Origin: Paraburkholderia sp. D15
GTDB taxonomy: Bacteria > Pseudomonadota > Gammaproteobacteria > Burkholderiales > Burkholderiaceae
NCBI RefSeq assembly: GCF_029910215.1
Contig: NZ_CP110395.1
Span: 1,612,001-1,676,000 of the forward strand
Direction of reading: 5' to 3'
DNA: 64,000 bases
This document shows, piece by piece, positions 51,139 to 61,213 of this stretch (its first letter is position 1; every line of letters starts with the position of its first letter). The position numbers and the translations under genes were made by a program. Below the pieces are notes generated by a model. It was not told where the DNA came from, did no database searches, and worked only from the letters and a program-made list of their open reading frames with translations.

Positions 51139-53046
51139 ATGAGGCGGCGAATCGGTGTGATCGGCTTCATGGCCGCGTTGACGTGGATGGGCGCGTGCGC
51201 CGGTTCTTCCGCTTTCGCCGCATCCCCCGGCGACCTCGCGCCTTCCACGATGGAAAGCGACGTCCATCTGTTCACGATCCAGAAAGACGGTTCCATCGAG
51301 GAACACGACGATACGGTGTTGCGCGCGAACACGACGAGCGGCGTCGACGATATCGCCCAGCGCTACGTGTGGTTCAACAAGGACATCGAGCAGGTGCAGC
51401 TACTCGCCGCCGAAACGCTCGACCCGGACGGCGCCGCGCATCCGGTCGGACCCGAGGCGATTCGCGACGTGCAGGAACCGCGTTCGGCCGGGGCACCGAG
51501 TTTCGAGGACGGCGTATTGCGCACGGTGATTTTCCCCGGCGTCGAGCCTGGCTCGCGCGTGCATCTGGCGTTTCGCAAGACGCGCACGAAGCCTTTGCAG
51601 GCCGGCACCTTCGCGTACCTGGTCGAGCCGACGCGCGAGCCGGTCGAGTTGCAGCGGCTGATCTTCGATCTGCCCGCCGACGTGCCGCTGTACGCCGATG
51701 CGCGCGGCTACACCGCGTTGCCACCGGTCACGGCCAACGGCCGCACACGTTACGAGTTCGACTACCGGCACGGCCCGTATGCGCCGCTCGAAGCGGGCGC
51801 GGTCGGCTACGCGAACTGGGGCGACCGGCTGATGGTATCGACGGTGCCGGATTTCGCGAGTTTCGCCGCGCGCTATCGTGGCCCCGCCGTCGACGCGACG
51901 ATGAACGATCCCGCCATCGTGCGGCTCGCCCGGCAATTAACGCAGGGGCTGAACAACGGCAACGCCACGCCGCGCGAAAAAGCCCGCGCGCTGTACGACT
52001 GGATGCGTTTGAACATCCGCTACGTCGCGCTGTTTCTCGGCGAGACGGCGGCGATCCCGCACAAGGCGATCGATATCCTGCATAACCGTTATGGCGACTG
52101 CAAGGACCACGTCGCGTTGTACAGCGCGCTGCTGGCGGCGGTGGGCATCCGCAGCGAAGCGGTGCTGCTGAACCTCGGGCCGTACTACAGTCTGCCGGAT
52201 GTGCCCGGTTACGGCAGCAGCGCGATCAATCACGCTATTGTGTGGATTCCTGATCTGTCGTTGTACGCGGACACCACGGCAGGCGGCATCGCGTTCGGCT
52301 ATCTGCCGCCGAGCGTGATGGATCGCCCGGTATTGCTGGTCGACGACGGCGTGCTGGCGCGCACGCCGGCCACGCAAGCGCGCGAGCGCAGCGCGCGCAT
52401 ACAGATCGACGTCGACGAACACGGCACCGCGAGTTATGCGTACCGCGCGGAAGATACGGGCTATACGGCGGAACTCGAACGCAACACGTTTCGCCGCGCG
52501 ACGCGGCAACGTACGCAACTGATCGCCGCGAACCGTTTGTTGACGACAGGCCTGCACGGTACCGCCCAACTGCATGCCGGCGACGTGAACGCCACCGACG
52601 GCCCGTTCGCCACGTCGATGCAGGGCACGGTCGCGCATTTCGTGTGGAACGACGGCAGCACGGCGGTGCCGGCGCTGACGAGTCTGTCGGGCGGGATGGA
52701 CTCGCAGGTGCAGGCGTGGCTTGCGGAGCCGGCGCGCACGCAGCCGTGGGCGTGCATCGGCGGCACGTTCGACGAGACCCTGGAGATGACGCTGCCGCGC
52801 TTTGCGCGCGTGACCGATCTGCCCGTCGATGCGAACGCGCAAGACCGTTTTCTGACCTTCTCGTCGCGCTACGTGTTCGATCCGTCGACTCGCGTGTTGC
52901 AGGTCCGGCGGCAACTGCGCGCCGCCTTCGATCATCAGATGTGTTCCGCCGACGACTTCGCCGCGATGAAGGATGACCTCGTGCGGATCGAGCGGGATCT
53001 GGATGCGGTAGTGGTGGTCAAGGCGGGCAATGATGCGCGGCCCTGA
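51139..53046 (+). CDS. DUF3857 and transglutaminase-like domain protein
   Basis: A 635-residue exported protein. A signal peptide (MRRRIGVIGFMAALTWMG..) is followed by a DUF3857 beta-sandwich domain (about 35-210) and a transglutaminase-like papain-fold domain (about 255-400) with a candidate triad Cys321 (NRYGDCKDHVALY), His365 (INHAIVWI) and Asp378 (YADTT). A further C-terminal beta domain follows. Such proteins are thought to act on peptides or cell-envelope material in the periplasm; function is unproven. The gene begins 7 bp after the XRE-like gene, so the two probably share a transcript. Confidence 0.83.
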   Translation: MRRRIGVIGFMAALTWMGACAGSSAFAASPGDLAPSTMESDVHLFTIQKDGSIEEHDDTVLRANTTSGVDDIAQRYVWFNKDIEQVQLLAAETLDPDGAAHPVGPEAIRDVQEPRSAGAPSFEDGVLRTVIFPGVEPGSRVHLAFRKTRTKPLQAGTFAYLVEPTREPVELQRLIFDLPADVPLYADARGYTALPPVTANGRTRYEFDYRHGPYAPLEAGAVGYANWGDRLMVSTVPDFASFAARYRGPAVDATMNDPAIVRLARQLTQGLNNGNATPREKARALYDWMRLNIRYVALFLGETAAIPHKAIDILHNRYGDCKDHVALYSALLAAVGIRSEAVLLNLGPYYSLPDVPGYGSSAINHAIVWIPDLSLYADTTAGGIAFGYLPPSVMDRPVLLVDDGVLARTPATQARERSARIQIDVDEHGTASYAYRAEDTGYTAELERNTFRRATRQRTQLIAANRLLTTGLHGTAQLHAGDVNATDGPFATSMQGTVAHFVWNDGSTAVPALTSLSGGMDSQVQAWLAEPARTQPWACIGGTFDETLEMTLPRFARVTDLPVDANAQDRFLTFSSRYVFDPSTRVLQVRRQLRAAFDHQMCSADDFAAMKDDLVRIERDLDAVVVVKAGNDARP

Positions 53047-53121
53047 CTCTCACCCCATCCTCACGTTTGAGCGCTCACGCCCCCACGCCGAAGCTTCGAC
53101 GCGGTGCCGTGAGCCTCGGCG

Positions 53122-54270
53122 TCAACTCCCGCTCTTCGTCACGATCGGCACCCACGCGCCGTTCTTCACCTGATACAGCGTCGACGATCCGCTCTTCAAC
53201 GCGCCGGTACTGTCGAACGAAATCTTGCCGGTCACGCCGTCGAAATCGATCGCCTTCAGCACCGGACGGTACACGTTCGGCGAGCTGGATTTGGCCTGCT
53301 GCATCGCCTTGATCGCGGCCCACGCGCCGTCGTAGCCGAACGGCGCATACGACAGGATGTCCACCCCGAAGCGCTTCTTGAACTTCGCGGAGAAATCCTT
53401 GCCGCCCGGCAACTGCGCGAGCGGGCGGCCGTATTCCCAGGCCTGCGCGCCTTCGGCCGCATCGCCCGCGAGCTTGATGAAGTCCTCGTCCATCACGCCG
53501 CCGCCGCCCACCAGCTGGGCGTTCAGGCTCAACTGCTTCATCCGTTTCGCGAAACCCGCGGCCTGGGTGTCGAGTCCACCGAAGAACACCAGGTCGGCAT
53601 TGGTCGATTTGATCTTGGTGATCTGCGTGCTGAAGTCGACCGCCTTGTTGTCCGTGTACTCGCGCGTCACGATCGTGCCGCCATGCGCCTTGACGGCCTT
53701 CTCGAACTCGTCGGCCTCGCCCTGGCCGAACGCGGTGCGGTCGTCGATGATCGCGATGCGCCTGGCCTTCGTCACCTCGACCGCGTAGACGCCCGCGTTG
53801 CCGGCATTCTGCGCGTCGGTGGAGATCACCATGAAGGTGTTCGCGAAGCCGCGGCCGGTGATGATCGGGTTGGTGGCGGCCGGGTCGATCACCGGAATGC
53901 CGGCCTGCTCGTACACCTGCGAAGCCGGAATCGTCGTGCCCGAGTTGAAGTGGCCGACCACCGCCGACACGCCCGAGTCGACCAGCTTCTGCGCCGCCTG
54001 CACGCCGATGCGCGGGTCCGCCTGGTCGTCCTGCGAAACGATCTGGAATTGCGCGACCTGATCGCCGATCTTGATCTTCTGCGCGTTGGCTTCCTCGATG
54101 GCGAGGCGCACGCCGTTTTCAAGGTCCTTGCCGTAGCCGGCGTTGGCGCCGGTCAGCGGCGCGGCGAAGCCGATCTTCACGACCTGGTCGGCGGAACTGG
54201 CGAGCGGCGCGACGGCGAACACGGCGCTTGCGATCAGTGCGAGTGGTTTCAGCGTGCTGCGAAGACTCAT
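53122..54270 (-). CDS. Branched-chain amino-acid ABC transporter substrate-binding protein (LivJ-like)
   Basis: A 382-residue periplasmic binding protein. The signal peptide (MSLRSTLKPLALIASAVFAV) is followed by VVKIGFAAPLTGANAGYGKDLENGVRLAIEEAN, the classic LivJ/LivK start. VVGHFNSGTTIPASQVYEQAGIPVIDPAATNP and YDGAWAAIKAM also match. It binds leucine/isoleucine/valine or related amino acids. AAGGAGAG precedes the ATG at 54270. No permease or ATPase genes (livHMGF) are next to it, so it is either a stand-alone receptor or works with a transporter encoded elsewhere. Confidence 0.93.
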   Translation of the reverse strand: MSLRSTLKPLALIASAVFAVAPLASSADQVVKIGFAAPLTGANAGYGKDLENGVRLAIEEANAQKIKIGDQVAQFQIVSQDDQADPRIGVQAAQKLVDSGVSAVVGHFNSGTTIPASQVYEQAGIPVIDPAATNPIITGRGFANTFMVISTDAQNAGNAGVYAVEVTKARRIAIIDDRTAFGQGEADEFEKAVKAHGGTIVTREYTDNKAVDFSTQITKIKSTNADLVFFGGLDTQAAGFAKRMKQLSLNAQLVGGGGVMDEDFIKLAGDAAEGAQAWEYGRPLAQLPGGKDFSAKFKKRFGVDILSYAPFGYDGAWAAIKAMQQAKSSSPNVYRPVLKAIDFDGVTGKISFDSTGALKSGSSTLYQVKNGAWVPIVTKSGS

Positions 54271-54677
54271 GGTCTCTCTCTCCTTACATCGACAGTTTCA
54301 GGGTGTGTGAAAGCGGCAAGGCAAAAACGCTGGATCGGCGCGCGAGTCGAGGGGTGTCGTTCGCGCGTATCGCAAGCCTACGGAGGATCGGTCGCCATAA
54401 ACAATGCTGGAATACGCGCAGTCGCCGTCACACGCCGGTCAATCTGGCGCGAATATAGAAAGCCAATTTGCCGTCGTCTTGGCAATTCATGGCGCTTTGA
54501 ATGAGCATTTCGGCACAGGGCGCGCAGCGCGTTCGCGGGCGGCCTGTCGCTGCGGGCATGCAGGTGCCGATTACGGCACATGCTTAAGAGGCGGACGAGG
54601 GTAGGGAGAGGAGGGAGGACGCGCGGCGCGCGATGCGCCGCGACAGTCAACTGAAAGCAGACCGCGTGGTACGAGGT
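54271..54677. other. Intergenic region upstream of the livJ-like gene
   Basis: 407 bp. It contains the livJ-like promoter on the minus strand (AT-richer around 54390-54500) and the 3' flank of the next minus-strand gene. Short frames here have no ribosome site or recognisable features. Confidence 0.5.
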
Positions 54678-55139
54678 TTAACGCTCGCCTTGCTGACGCA
54701 ACAACTCTTCGCGCAGACGCAGCAGCGGCGCCTTGGTGTCTTCGTCGGCCCACGTGTCGAGGTCGTCGATCGCGCGCTGGCAACCGTCGAGCACCAGATC
54801 GATATCCACCGGCACGCCGTTGTTCAACGCGAACTCGATCGTCTCGGCGAACTGCTGGCACTCGTCTTCGCCGTACGAGATATCGAGGTTGTCCGCGATG
54901 ACTTCGGCGATGTTGCTGCGCGCGCGGTCGTCGGGCGTGACCATTTCGATGATGCCGCGCGCCACCGCCGGCGAGTAGTACAGCGCAATGTCGAGCCATT
55001 GCGCGGGATCGAAGTCGGGCTGATCGAACTGATTCTCGAAGAACTCGATCGCTTCCTGTTCGTGGGTTTCGTCGGCGTCGACGCTGACGCACAACTGCTC
55101 AAAATATTCTTCCCGCTCGCTGCGGATGTAGCCGTCCAT
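54678..55139 (-). CDS. Acidic protein of unknown function
   Basis: A 153-residue, strongly acidic, mostly helical protein with no membrane segment. It starts MDGYIRSEREEYFEQLCVSV, has a central LDIALYYSPAVARGIIEMV helix and ends LRLREELLRQQGER. The ATG at 55139 has GAGG about eight bases upstream. The frame can extend to 55211 without a better site. I do not recognise the family. Codon use is normal for the region, so it is likely a genuine resident gene. Confidence 0.65.
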   Translation of the reverse strand: MDGYIRSEREEYFEQLCVSVDADETHEQEAIEFFENQFDQPDFDPAQWLDIALYYSPAVARGIIEMVTPDDRARSNIAEVIADNLDISYGEDECQQFAETIEFALNNGVPVDIDLVLDGCQRAIDDLDTWADEDTKAPLLRLREELLRQQGER

Positions 55140-55341
55140 CGGTGCCTCGTGTGCTGTGCTGAATGCTGGTTGCCTGAAAGTGGCAGGCGGACGAGGGTAG
55201 GCCTCGTCCACGCGGCAGCATTATAGGACGCGCCGATGGCGCCGACATGGTTGCGTGGATTTGCGTGACGAGGTGCATCAGTACGCGAATGAATAACGCG
55301 CATGAATTACGCGCACGACGACGCGTGTGCGTACCGCGCCT

Positions 55342-56208
55342 TTACGCGCTGTCCGCCACCCAGGCGTCGAACCACTCGCGCGGCTGCGCGATTTCGTTCT
55401 GCGCGGCCACCAGTTCCAGTTCGTAGCGCCCGGCCTGCCAGGTCGTCTTGACGACCGCGTTGACCGCCGCGAGCGTATGTTCGAACGCCGCGCGGATCGA
55501 GTCGCCGAGCAAGGTGCGCGCGACGAACACCGCGCTCGTCAGATCGCCGACGCCCACCGGCTGCCGTGCGAACGGATAGAGCGGGCGCTGACCCATCCAC
55601 GCTTCGCGTTCGGTGACGACCAGCATGTTGAAGCGGTCGGCGGGACTGTTGCGGTCGAGCAGGTGTTTGACCAGCACCAGCTTCGGCCCGCGCGCGAGGA
55701 GTTCGCGGCACGCGACCACGGCTTCTTCGAGCGTATCGATTTCGCGCCCGACGAGGCGCTGCAACTCGGTGTGATTCGGCGCCATCGCGTCGGCCATTTC
55801 GGGCATGGTGCGCACGAGGAATTCCTGAATGCCGGGCTCGACCTTGCAACCGCTCGCCGCGCCCATCACCGGATCGCAGAAGTACCATGCGCGCGGATTG
55901 ACGGCCTTCACCGCCTTCACGATTTCCAGCACCGATTGCGCCTGTTCCGGGGTGCCGAGATAGCCCGACAGCACCGCATCGCAGCGCGGCAGCATGCCGA
56001 TCGCGCCGATGCCTTCGACGAGGTCTTCCATCTGCGCGGCGTCGATCGCGCTGCCGGTCCAATGGCCGTATTGCGTGTGATTCGAGAATTGCACGGTATT
56101 GAGCGGCCACACGTTCACGCCGAGCCGGCGGATCGGAAATTCGGCCGCGCTGTTGCCGGCGTGCCCGAATACCACATGGGACTGGATGCTCAGAACGTTT
56201 TTCGTCAT
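55342..56208 (-). CDS. pdxY: Pyridoxal kinase
   Basis: Phosphorylates pyridoxal to pyridoxal 5'-phosphate in the vitamin B6 salvage pathway. The 288-residue PfkB-like kinase begins [20 protein letters not shown], with the family's SIQSHVV substrate loop. It has [17 protein letters not shown] and the catalytic [12 protein letters not shown] (GxGD) motif. ATG at 56208. Full length for PdxY. Confidence 0.95.
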   Translation of the reverse strand: MTKNVLSIQSHVVFGHAGNSAAEFPIRRLGVNVWPLNTVQFSNHTQYGHWTGSAIDAAQMEDLVEGIGAIGMLPRCDAVLSGYLGTPEQAQSVLEIVKAVKAVNPRAWYFCDPVMGAASGCKVEPGIQEFLVRTMPEMADAMAPNHTELQRLVGREIDTLEEAVVACRELLARGPKLVLVKHLLDRNSPADRFNMLVVTEREAWMGQRPLYPFARQPVGVGDLTSAVFVARTLLGDSIRAAFEHTLAAVNAVVKTTWQAGRYELELVAAQNEIAQPREWFDAWVADSA

Positions 56209-56538
56209 GGTGTGGCCCGCGCAACCCGATGTGCGCGATCGATGGAGAGGGGAACGTGCGCCGCGTCGATGCGAACCGGCGTGGTACCGGACGCTTCACG
56301 CCTGCTTCGCGCGTGCTTCGGATAGTGCTGGAAACCCGCATGCACTGCATGGTCAGGCAACGATACAGGAGTTTGCCGCGCGCGAGTTGATCCGGCCCCG
56401 GGTTGTTGCGTCGAACCATCAGACGGGAGGCGGCGTGCGAGGCGCGAGGGCATCGCCTCATGCGCGCCTGGCGCACGGCAAGCGTGCCTTGAACGCACCT
56501 GACTTGACTGCGCGTCGGGGACACGCGTTGCACGCGCC
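56209..56538. other. Intergenic region between pdxY and glgA
   Basis: 330 bp with the pdxY promoter and glgA 3' flank (both genes on the minus strand). It has no supportable gene; the minus-strand frames here look like composition artefacts. Confidence 0.5.
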
Positions 56539-57999
56539 TTAGACCAACTCCCGATACAACGCCAGGTAACGCTCGGCCGAAGCTCCCCAGCCGAAATCCT
56601 GGCGCATCGCGCGGCGCTGGGTCGCCTTCCACTCGGTGCGCCGCTCGTACAGCGCGAACGCACGGCGGATCGCGGCGTTGATGCCTTTGGGCTCGAAGCG
56701 TTCGAAGACGAAGCCGGTCGCGAGATCGTCGGCGAGGTTTTCCAGCGACGCATCGACGACCGTGTCCGCGAGGCCGCCGACGCAATGCACGAGCGGCAGC
56801 GAGCCATACGCCAGCGCGTACAGCTGCGTCAGTCCGCACGGCTCGAAACGCGACGGCACCGCGATCACGTCGCTGCCCGCGACGATCGTGTGCGCGAGCG
56901 TTTCGTCGAAGCCCAGTTCCACCGCCACTGCTTCGGGGTGCGCTTGCGCGGCCCGTCTCAGGCCATTTTCGAGCGCGGGGTCGCCGGTGCCGAACACCAC
57001 CAGTTGTCCGCCGCGTTTGACGATGTCGGGCACCGCTTCGAGCAGCAGGTCGAGGCCTTTCTGTTCGGTGAGGCGGCTCACCACGCCGAACAGCAACGCG
57101 TCGCTTTTCTGCGCGAGGCCGAAGCGCTTTTGCAGCGCCTCCTTGCAGGCCAGCTTGCCGGCGAGGCGGGTGGCGTTGTAGTGGCTGTCGAGCAGGGCGT
57201 CGCCGGCGGGATTCCAGACCGCGTAGTCGACGCCGTTCAGGATGCCGCTCAGATCGTGCGAGCGATGCCGCAGCAATCCGTCGAGTCCGCCACCTTGCGC
57301 GAGCGTCTGGATCTCGCGCGCGTAGGTTGGGCTGACGGTCGTGATGCGATCGGTATAGAACAGGCCCGCCTTGAGGAAGGACAGCTGCCCGTAGAACTCG
57401 ATGCCGTGCATCGTGAAGAAATCGTCGGGCAGGCCGAGCTGGCCGAACTGCTGTGCGGGAAACACGCCCTGATAAGCGAGGTTGTGCACGGTGAAGACGC
57501 TGCGCGCGAGCGGGCGGCCGGCCTGGCGTTCGGCCGCTTTCAGATAGGCGGGCGCGAGACCCGCGTGCCAGTCGTGCGCATGGACGATCTGCGGTGCCCA
57601 GGCCGGGTCCAGCCGCTGCGCCAGTTGCGCGGCGACCCAGCCGAGCAGCGCGAAACGCAGCGCGTTGTCGCCGTACGGCACGTGTTCGTCGTTCAGATAC
57701 GGATTGCCGGGCCGGTCGTACAGCGTACCCGCGCGGATCGCGTAGACGACGAGGCCGTTGGCCGGCAACGTGCCGCGTTCGAGTGTCACGTTCGGCGCGT
57801 CGAAACAGCGGCCCAGCTGCGCGACCGGCTGCAGGTCGGCGAGACCGGCGACGACCGCCGGAAAGCCGGGCAGCAGCACCCGCACGTCGGCGCCGCGTTC
57901 GATCAGCGCGGGCGGCAGCGCGCCCGCGACATCGGCGAGACCGCCTGTTTTGAGGAGGGGATACAGCTCGCTGGCGACGTGCAGGGCGCGTATCGTCAT
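56539..57999 (-). CDS. glgA: Glycogen synthase
   Basis: Adds glucose from ADP-glucose to glycogen. The 486-residue GT5 protein has the N-terminal KTGGLADVAGALP (ADP-glucose-binding KxGGL), VHAHDWHAGLAPAYL, TVHNLAYQGVFP and the C-terminal catalytic SRFEPCGLTQLYALAYGSLP. ATG at 57999, giving MTIRALHVASELYPLLKTGGL; the longer frame to 58068 would add a non-family leader. It follows glgC by 97 bp on the same strand, making a glgC-glgA operon. Confidence 0.95.
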   Translation of the reverse strand: MTIRALHVASELYPLLKTGGLADVAGALPPALIERGADVRVLLPGFPAVVAGLADLQPVAQLGRCFDAPNVTLERGTLPANGLVVYAIRAGTLYDRPGNPYLNDEHVPYGDNALRFALLGWVAAQLAQRLDPAWAPQIVHAHDWHAGLAPAYLKAAERQAGRPLARSVFTVHNLAYQGVFPAQQFGQLGLPDDFFTMHGIEFYGQLSFLKAGLFYTDRITTVSPTYAREIQTLAQGGGLDGLLRHRSHDLSGILNGVDYAVWNPAGDALLDSHYNATRLAGKLACKEALQKRFGLAQKSDALLFGVVSRLTEQKGLDLLLEAVPDIVKRGGQLVVFGTGDPALENGLRRAAQAHPEAVAVELGFDETLAHTIVAGSDVIAVPSRFEPCGLTQLYALAYGSLPLVHCVGGLADTVVDASLENLADDLATGFVFERFEPKGINAAIRRAFALYERRTEWKATQRRAMRQDFGWGASAERYLALYRELV

Positions 58000-58096
58000 G
58001 GGCTTTCGTCTCGTTCCTGTGGATGAGTGCCGCGGGCGCGCCGCCGCCTCGGGTTGGGGGGAATGCACAGTCGTGAGCGGCGGCGCGCCGAGGGTT

Positions 58097-59362
58097 TTAC
58101 GTCGTCTTCTGCCGCAGCGCGTCGGGCGTCACCAGCACCACGCCGTCGTCGGTCCGGTAGAAACGTTCGGCGTCGCTCACCGGATCTTCGCCGATCACCG
58201 TGCCGTCCGGAATCACGCAGCCGCGGTCGATCACCACCTTCTGCAGGCGGCAACTCGTGCCCACCGTCACCTGTGGCAACAAGACTGCCTCACTGATGTG
58301 ACAGAACGAACTCACCTTGACGTTCGACGACAACACCGAGCGCGACACCTGCGAGCCGGAAATCACGCAGCCGCCGCATACGATCAGGTTGTTGCCGCTG
58401 CCCTGCAAACCCTTCAGATCGCGCACGAATTTGGCCGGCGGCAACTGTTCCTGGTATGTCCAGATCGGCCAGTTGCGGTCGTACAGGTCGAGCGTCGGAA
58501 TCGTCGAGGCGAGGTCGAGATTGGCGGCCCAGTACGCATCGATGGTGCCGACGTCGCGCCAGTACGGCTCCACGTTCGGGTCCGACGACACGCACGACAT
58601 GCTGAACGGATGGGCGATCGCGGTGCCCTGGGTGACCACGCGCGGCAGGATGTCCTTGCCGAAATCGTGATCGGTCTCGACGCTCGAGATGTTCTCCTCG
58701 AGCAGCGAATACAGGTAATCCGCGTTGAACACGTAGATGCCCATGCTCGCCAGCGCGGTATCCGGGCGGCCAGGAATCGCGGGCGGGTCGGCGGGTTTTT
58801 CGACGAAGCCGGTGACGCGGCGGTGTTCGTCGACGGCCATCACGCCGAAGGCCACCGCGTCCATGCGTGGCACCTCGATGCAGCCGACCGTGCAGTCCGC
58901 GCCGCTTTCCGCGTGGTCGGCGATCATGCGCGTGTAGTCCATCTTGTAGATGTGGTCGCCGGCCAGCACCACGACGTATTTCGGGCGGATCGAACGGATG
59001 ATGTCGAGGTTCTGGAACACCGCGTCGGCGGTGCCGCGATACCAGTGCGCGCCTTCCACGCGCTGCTGCGCGGGCCACAGGTCGATGAATTCGCCGAATT
59101 CGCCGCGCAGGAAACTCCAGCCGCGTTGCATATGGCGCAGCAGCGAGTGCGCCTTGTATTGCGTGACCACCGCGATGCGGCGGATGCCGGAGTTCAGACA
59201 GTTGGACAGCGCGAAATCGATGATCCGGTATTTGCCGCCGAAGTGCACCGCGGGTTTGACGCGCTTGTTGGTGAGCGGCCCGAGCCGCGTGCCCCGTCCG
59301 CCCGCGAGGACAATGGCGAGGGTGGTGCGTTGCAGATCATTCAGCCGTGACGGCGTGTCCAT
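58097..59362 (-). CDS. glgC: Glucose-1-phosphate adenylyltransferase
   Basis: Makes ADP-glucose from glucose-1-phosphate and ATP, the committed step of glycogen synthesis. The 421-residue protein has [52 protein letters not shown] and the left-handed beta-helix C-terminus. AGGAG precedes the ATG at 59362. Presumably allosterically controlled like other bacterial GlgC enzymes. Confidence 0.96.
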   Translation of the reverse strand: MDTPSRLNDLQRTTLAIVLAGGRGTRLGPLTNKRVKPAVHFGGKYRIIDFALSNCLNSGIRRIAVVTQYKAHSLLRHMQRGWSFLRGEFGEFIDLWPAQQRVEGAHWYRGTADAVFQNLDIIRSIRPKYVVVLAGDHIYKMDYTRMIADHAESGADCTVGCIEVPRMDAVAFGVMAVDEHRRVTGFVEKPADPPAIPGRPDTALASMGIYVFNADYLYSLLEENISSVETDHDFGKDILPRVVTQGTAIAHPFSMSCVSSDPNVEPYWRDVGTIDAYWAANLDLASTIPTLDLYDRNWPIWTYQEQLPPAKFVRDLKGLQGSGNNLIVCGGCVISGSQVSRSVLSSNVKVSSFCHISEAVLLPQVTVGTSCRLQKVVIDRGCVIPDGTVIGEDPVSDAERFYRTDDGVVLVTPDALRQKTT

Positions 59363-59857
59363 GTCTGTCTCCTTTGTCGGCCGGGGGCGGGCGCTGCGGC
59401 GACGGCTCCGGCCTGGGCAAGTTAGCTGCTGATTGGTATTCCCCGGTTCATCTGGTTGTGTAGTCGTCTGGTGGTCCGATTGGTCCGTCTGCTATTTCTA
59501 GCACCGTTTGGGCGTGAACGCGCAAATGAATTGCGCGGGCGGCGATGACGCGCCCGGCCACCGTTCTCCTTTTGCGCACGATCGGCCGTCGTACGGTGAC
59601 CCTCCGTGCGGCACGCCACATAGAGCGTGAGGTGGCGCGCCGCAATATGCGTGCCACGGGGTGTCGTCGTGCCGGATTGCGTGGAAATGCGTGGCGGGCG
59701 CGAGGGGTGGAACGAATCAATGCGCGCGTCGCGGCAGAGTCAGGCGGGGCGTCGTAGAATCGGTCGCTTCCGGCTGCGCTTTCATCTGCTTTCATCCGCT
59801 TTATTCGCGATGCTTCCTCCGATGCTTTCCGCCACGCTCCGTTTGCAAAAAATCCCG
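59363..59857. other. Intergenic region upstream of glgC
   Basis: 495 bp between two divergent genes. It holds the glgC promoter (leftward) and that of the alpha/beta hydrolase (rightward). The hydrolase frame is open upstream from 59627, but with no better start and no protein-family features. Nothing else is supportable. Confidence 0.45.
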
Positions 59858-61042
59858 ATGAAATTTCGCTGCCGTTCGCTGTTTGCGATGTCGAGTGCTG
59901 TCGCCTTGATGGTGGGTTCGTCGCTGGTCGCGCGGCCCGTATTCGCCGCGTCGCCGGGGTCGGCCGCGGCGGCCACCGCCAGCGCCGCCGATGCCCCGAG
60001 CGCCGCCGCGGCGCCGACACCGCCTGGTGCGCCTGGCCGGCCGGGTCCGGCCGCGGGCGCGGCGGCCGCTGCCGCGATTGCCGCCGACAATGCCGGCCCT
60101 GCGTACGGTCCCGAACTACAGGGCTTCGACTATCCCGCGCCGGTCGAACGTTTCGATTTCATGTCGCAAGGCGTGGCGTTGCGGATGGCGTACATGGACG
60201 TCAAGCCGGCCAATCCGAACGGCCGCACGGTGGTTCTGCTGCACGGCAAGAACTTCTGCGCGGCGACGTGGGACACGACGATCCGCCGCTTGAGCGATGC
60301 GGGATACCGGGTGATCGCGCCGGATCAGATCGGCTTCTGCAAATCGAGCAAGCCCGAGCACTATCAGTACAGCTTCCAGCAACTCGCGCGCAATACGCAT
60401 GCGCTGCTCGATTCGCTCGGCGTGAGCGATGCGACGGTGATCGGCCATTCGACCGGCGGCATGCTCGCGATCCGCTATGCGTTGATGTATCCGCACGACA
60501 CGCAGCAGCTGGTGCTGGTGAATCCGATCGGGCTGGAGGACTGGAAGGCGAAGGGCGTGCCGTCGCTATCGGTCGATCAATGGTACGAGCGCGAGTTGAA
60601 GACGACCGCCGATGGCATTCGCCGTTACGAACAGGTCACGTATTACGCGGGACACTGGCGCGCCGATTACGAACCGTGGGTGCAGATGCTGGCGGGCATG
60701 TATCGCGGATCGGGCAAGCGGATCGTCGCGTGGAATTCGGCGTTGCTGTACGACATGATCTATACGCAGCCGGTGGTGTATGAGCTTGGGCAACTGAACA
60801 TGCCGACGCTGCTGCTCATTGGTCAGAAGGACACCACGGCAATCGGTAAGGATGCGGCGCCGCCCGAGTTGCGCGCGACGCTCGGGCGGTATCCGGAGTT
60901 GGGTAAGGCGGCCGCGAAGGCGATTCCGCATGCGACGTTGGTCGAGTTCGCGGACCTGGGGCACGCGCCGCAGATGCAGGACCCGCAGGCGTTTCATAAG
61001 GCGCTGCTGGATGGGTTGGCGGCGGTCCCGGGGAATCGGTGA
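59858..61042 (+). CDS. Exported alpha/beta-hydrolase
   Basis: A 394-residue exported hydrolase. The signal peptide (MKFRCRSLFAMSSAVALMVG ... FAAS) is followed by an Ala/Pro/Gly-rich linker to about residue 80. The alpha/beta-hydrolase core has VVLLHGKNFCAATWD (oxyanion strand), the nucleophile Ser198 in IGHSTGG, a plausible acid Asp325 (GQKD) and His369 (LGHAP). The substrate is unknown; peptidases, esterases and haloalkane dehalogenases share this fold. Several in-frame ATGs lie upstream, and 59858 gives the best signal peptide. Confidence 0.8.
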   Translation: MKFRCRSLFAMSSAVALMVGSSLVARPVFAASPGSAAAATASAADAPSAAAAPTPPGAPGRPGPAAGAAAAAAIAADNAGPAYGPELQGFDYPAPVERFDFMSQGVALRMAYMDVKPANPNGRTVVLLHGKNFCAATWDTTIRRLSDAGYRVIAPDQIGFCKSSKPEHYQYSFQQLARNTHALLDSLGVSDATVIGHSTGGMLAIRYALMYPHDTQQLVLVNPIGLEDWKAKGVPSLSVDQWYERELKTTADGIRRYEQVTYYAGHWRADYEPWVQMLAGMYRGSGKRIVAWNSALLYDMIYTQPVVYELGQLNMPTLLLIGQKDTTAIGKDAAPPELRATLGRYPELGKAAAKAIPHATLVEFADLGHAPQMQDPQAFHKALLDGLAAVPGNR

Positions 61043-61213
61043 GGGCGCGACGGCTGCGTGGCTTTTTGACTATGCGGTTCGGTGATTCCGCTAATGCCGC
61101 AGTGCCCGGGACCGGTAGTGTCCGCCCCCGCGTCAAAATAGCCGCCACATCGAATGCGGGCGAACCTAACCTCGCCGCTAGTCGACTTTAAGACGTCGCG
61201 CTACTCAAGCGAT

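Noticed and set aside
53122..54270. Complete liv transporter operon
   Set aside because: Only a binding-protein gene is present; no permease or ATPase genes adjoin it.
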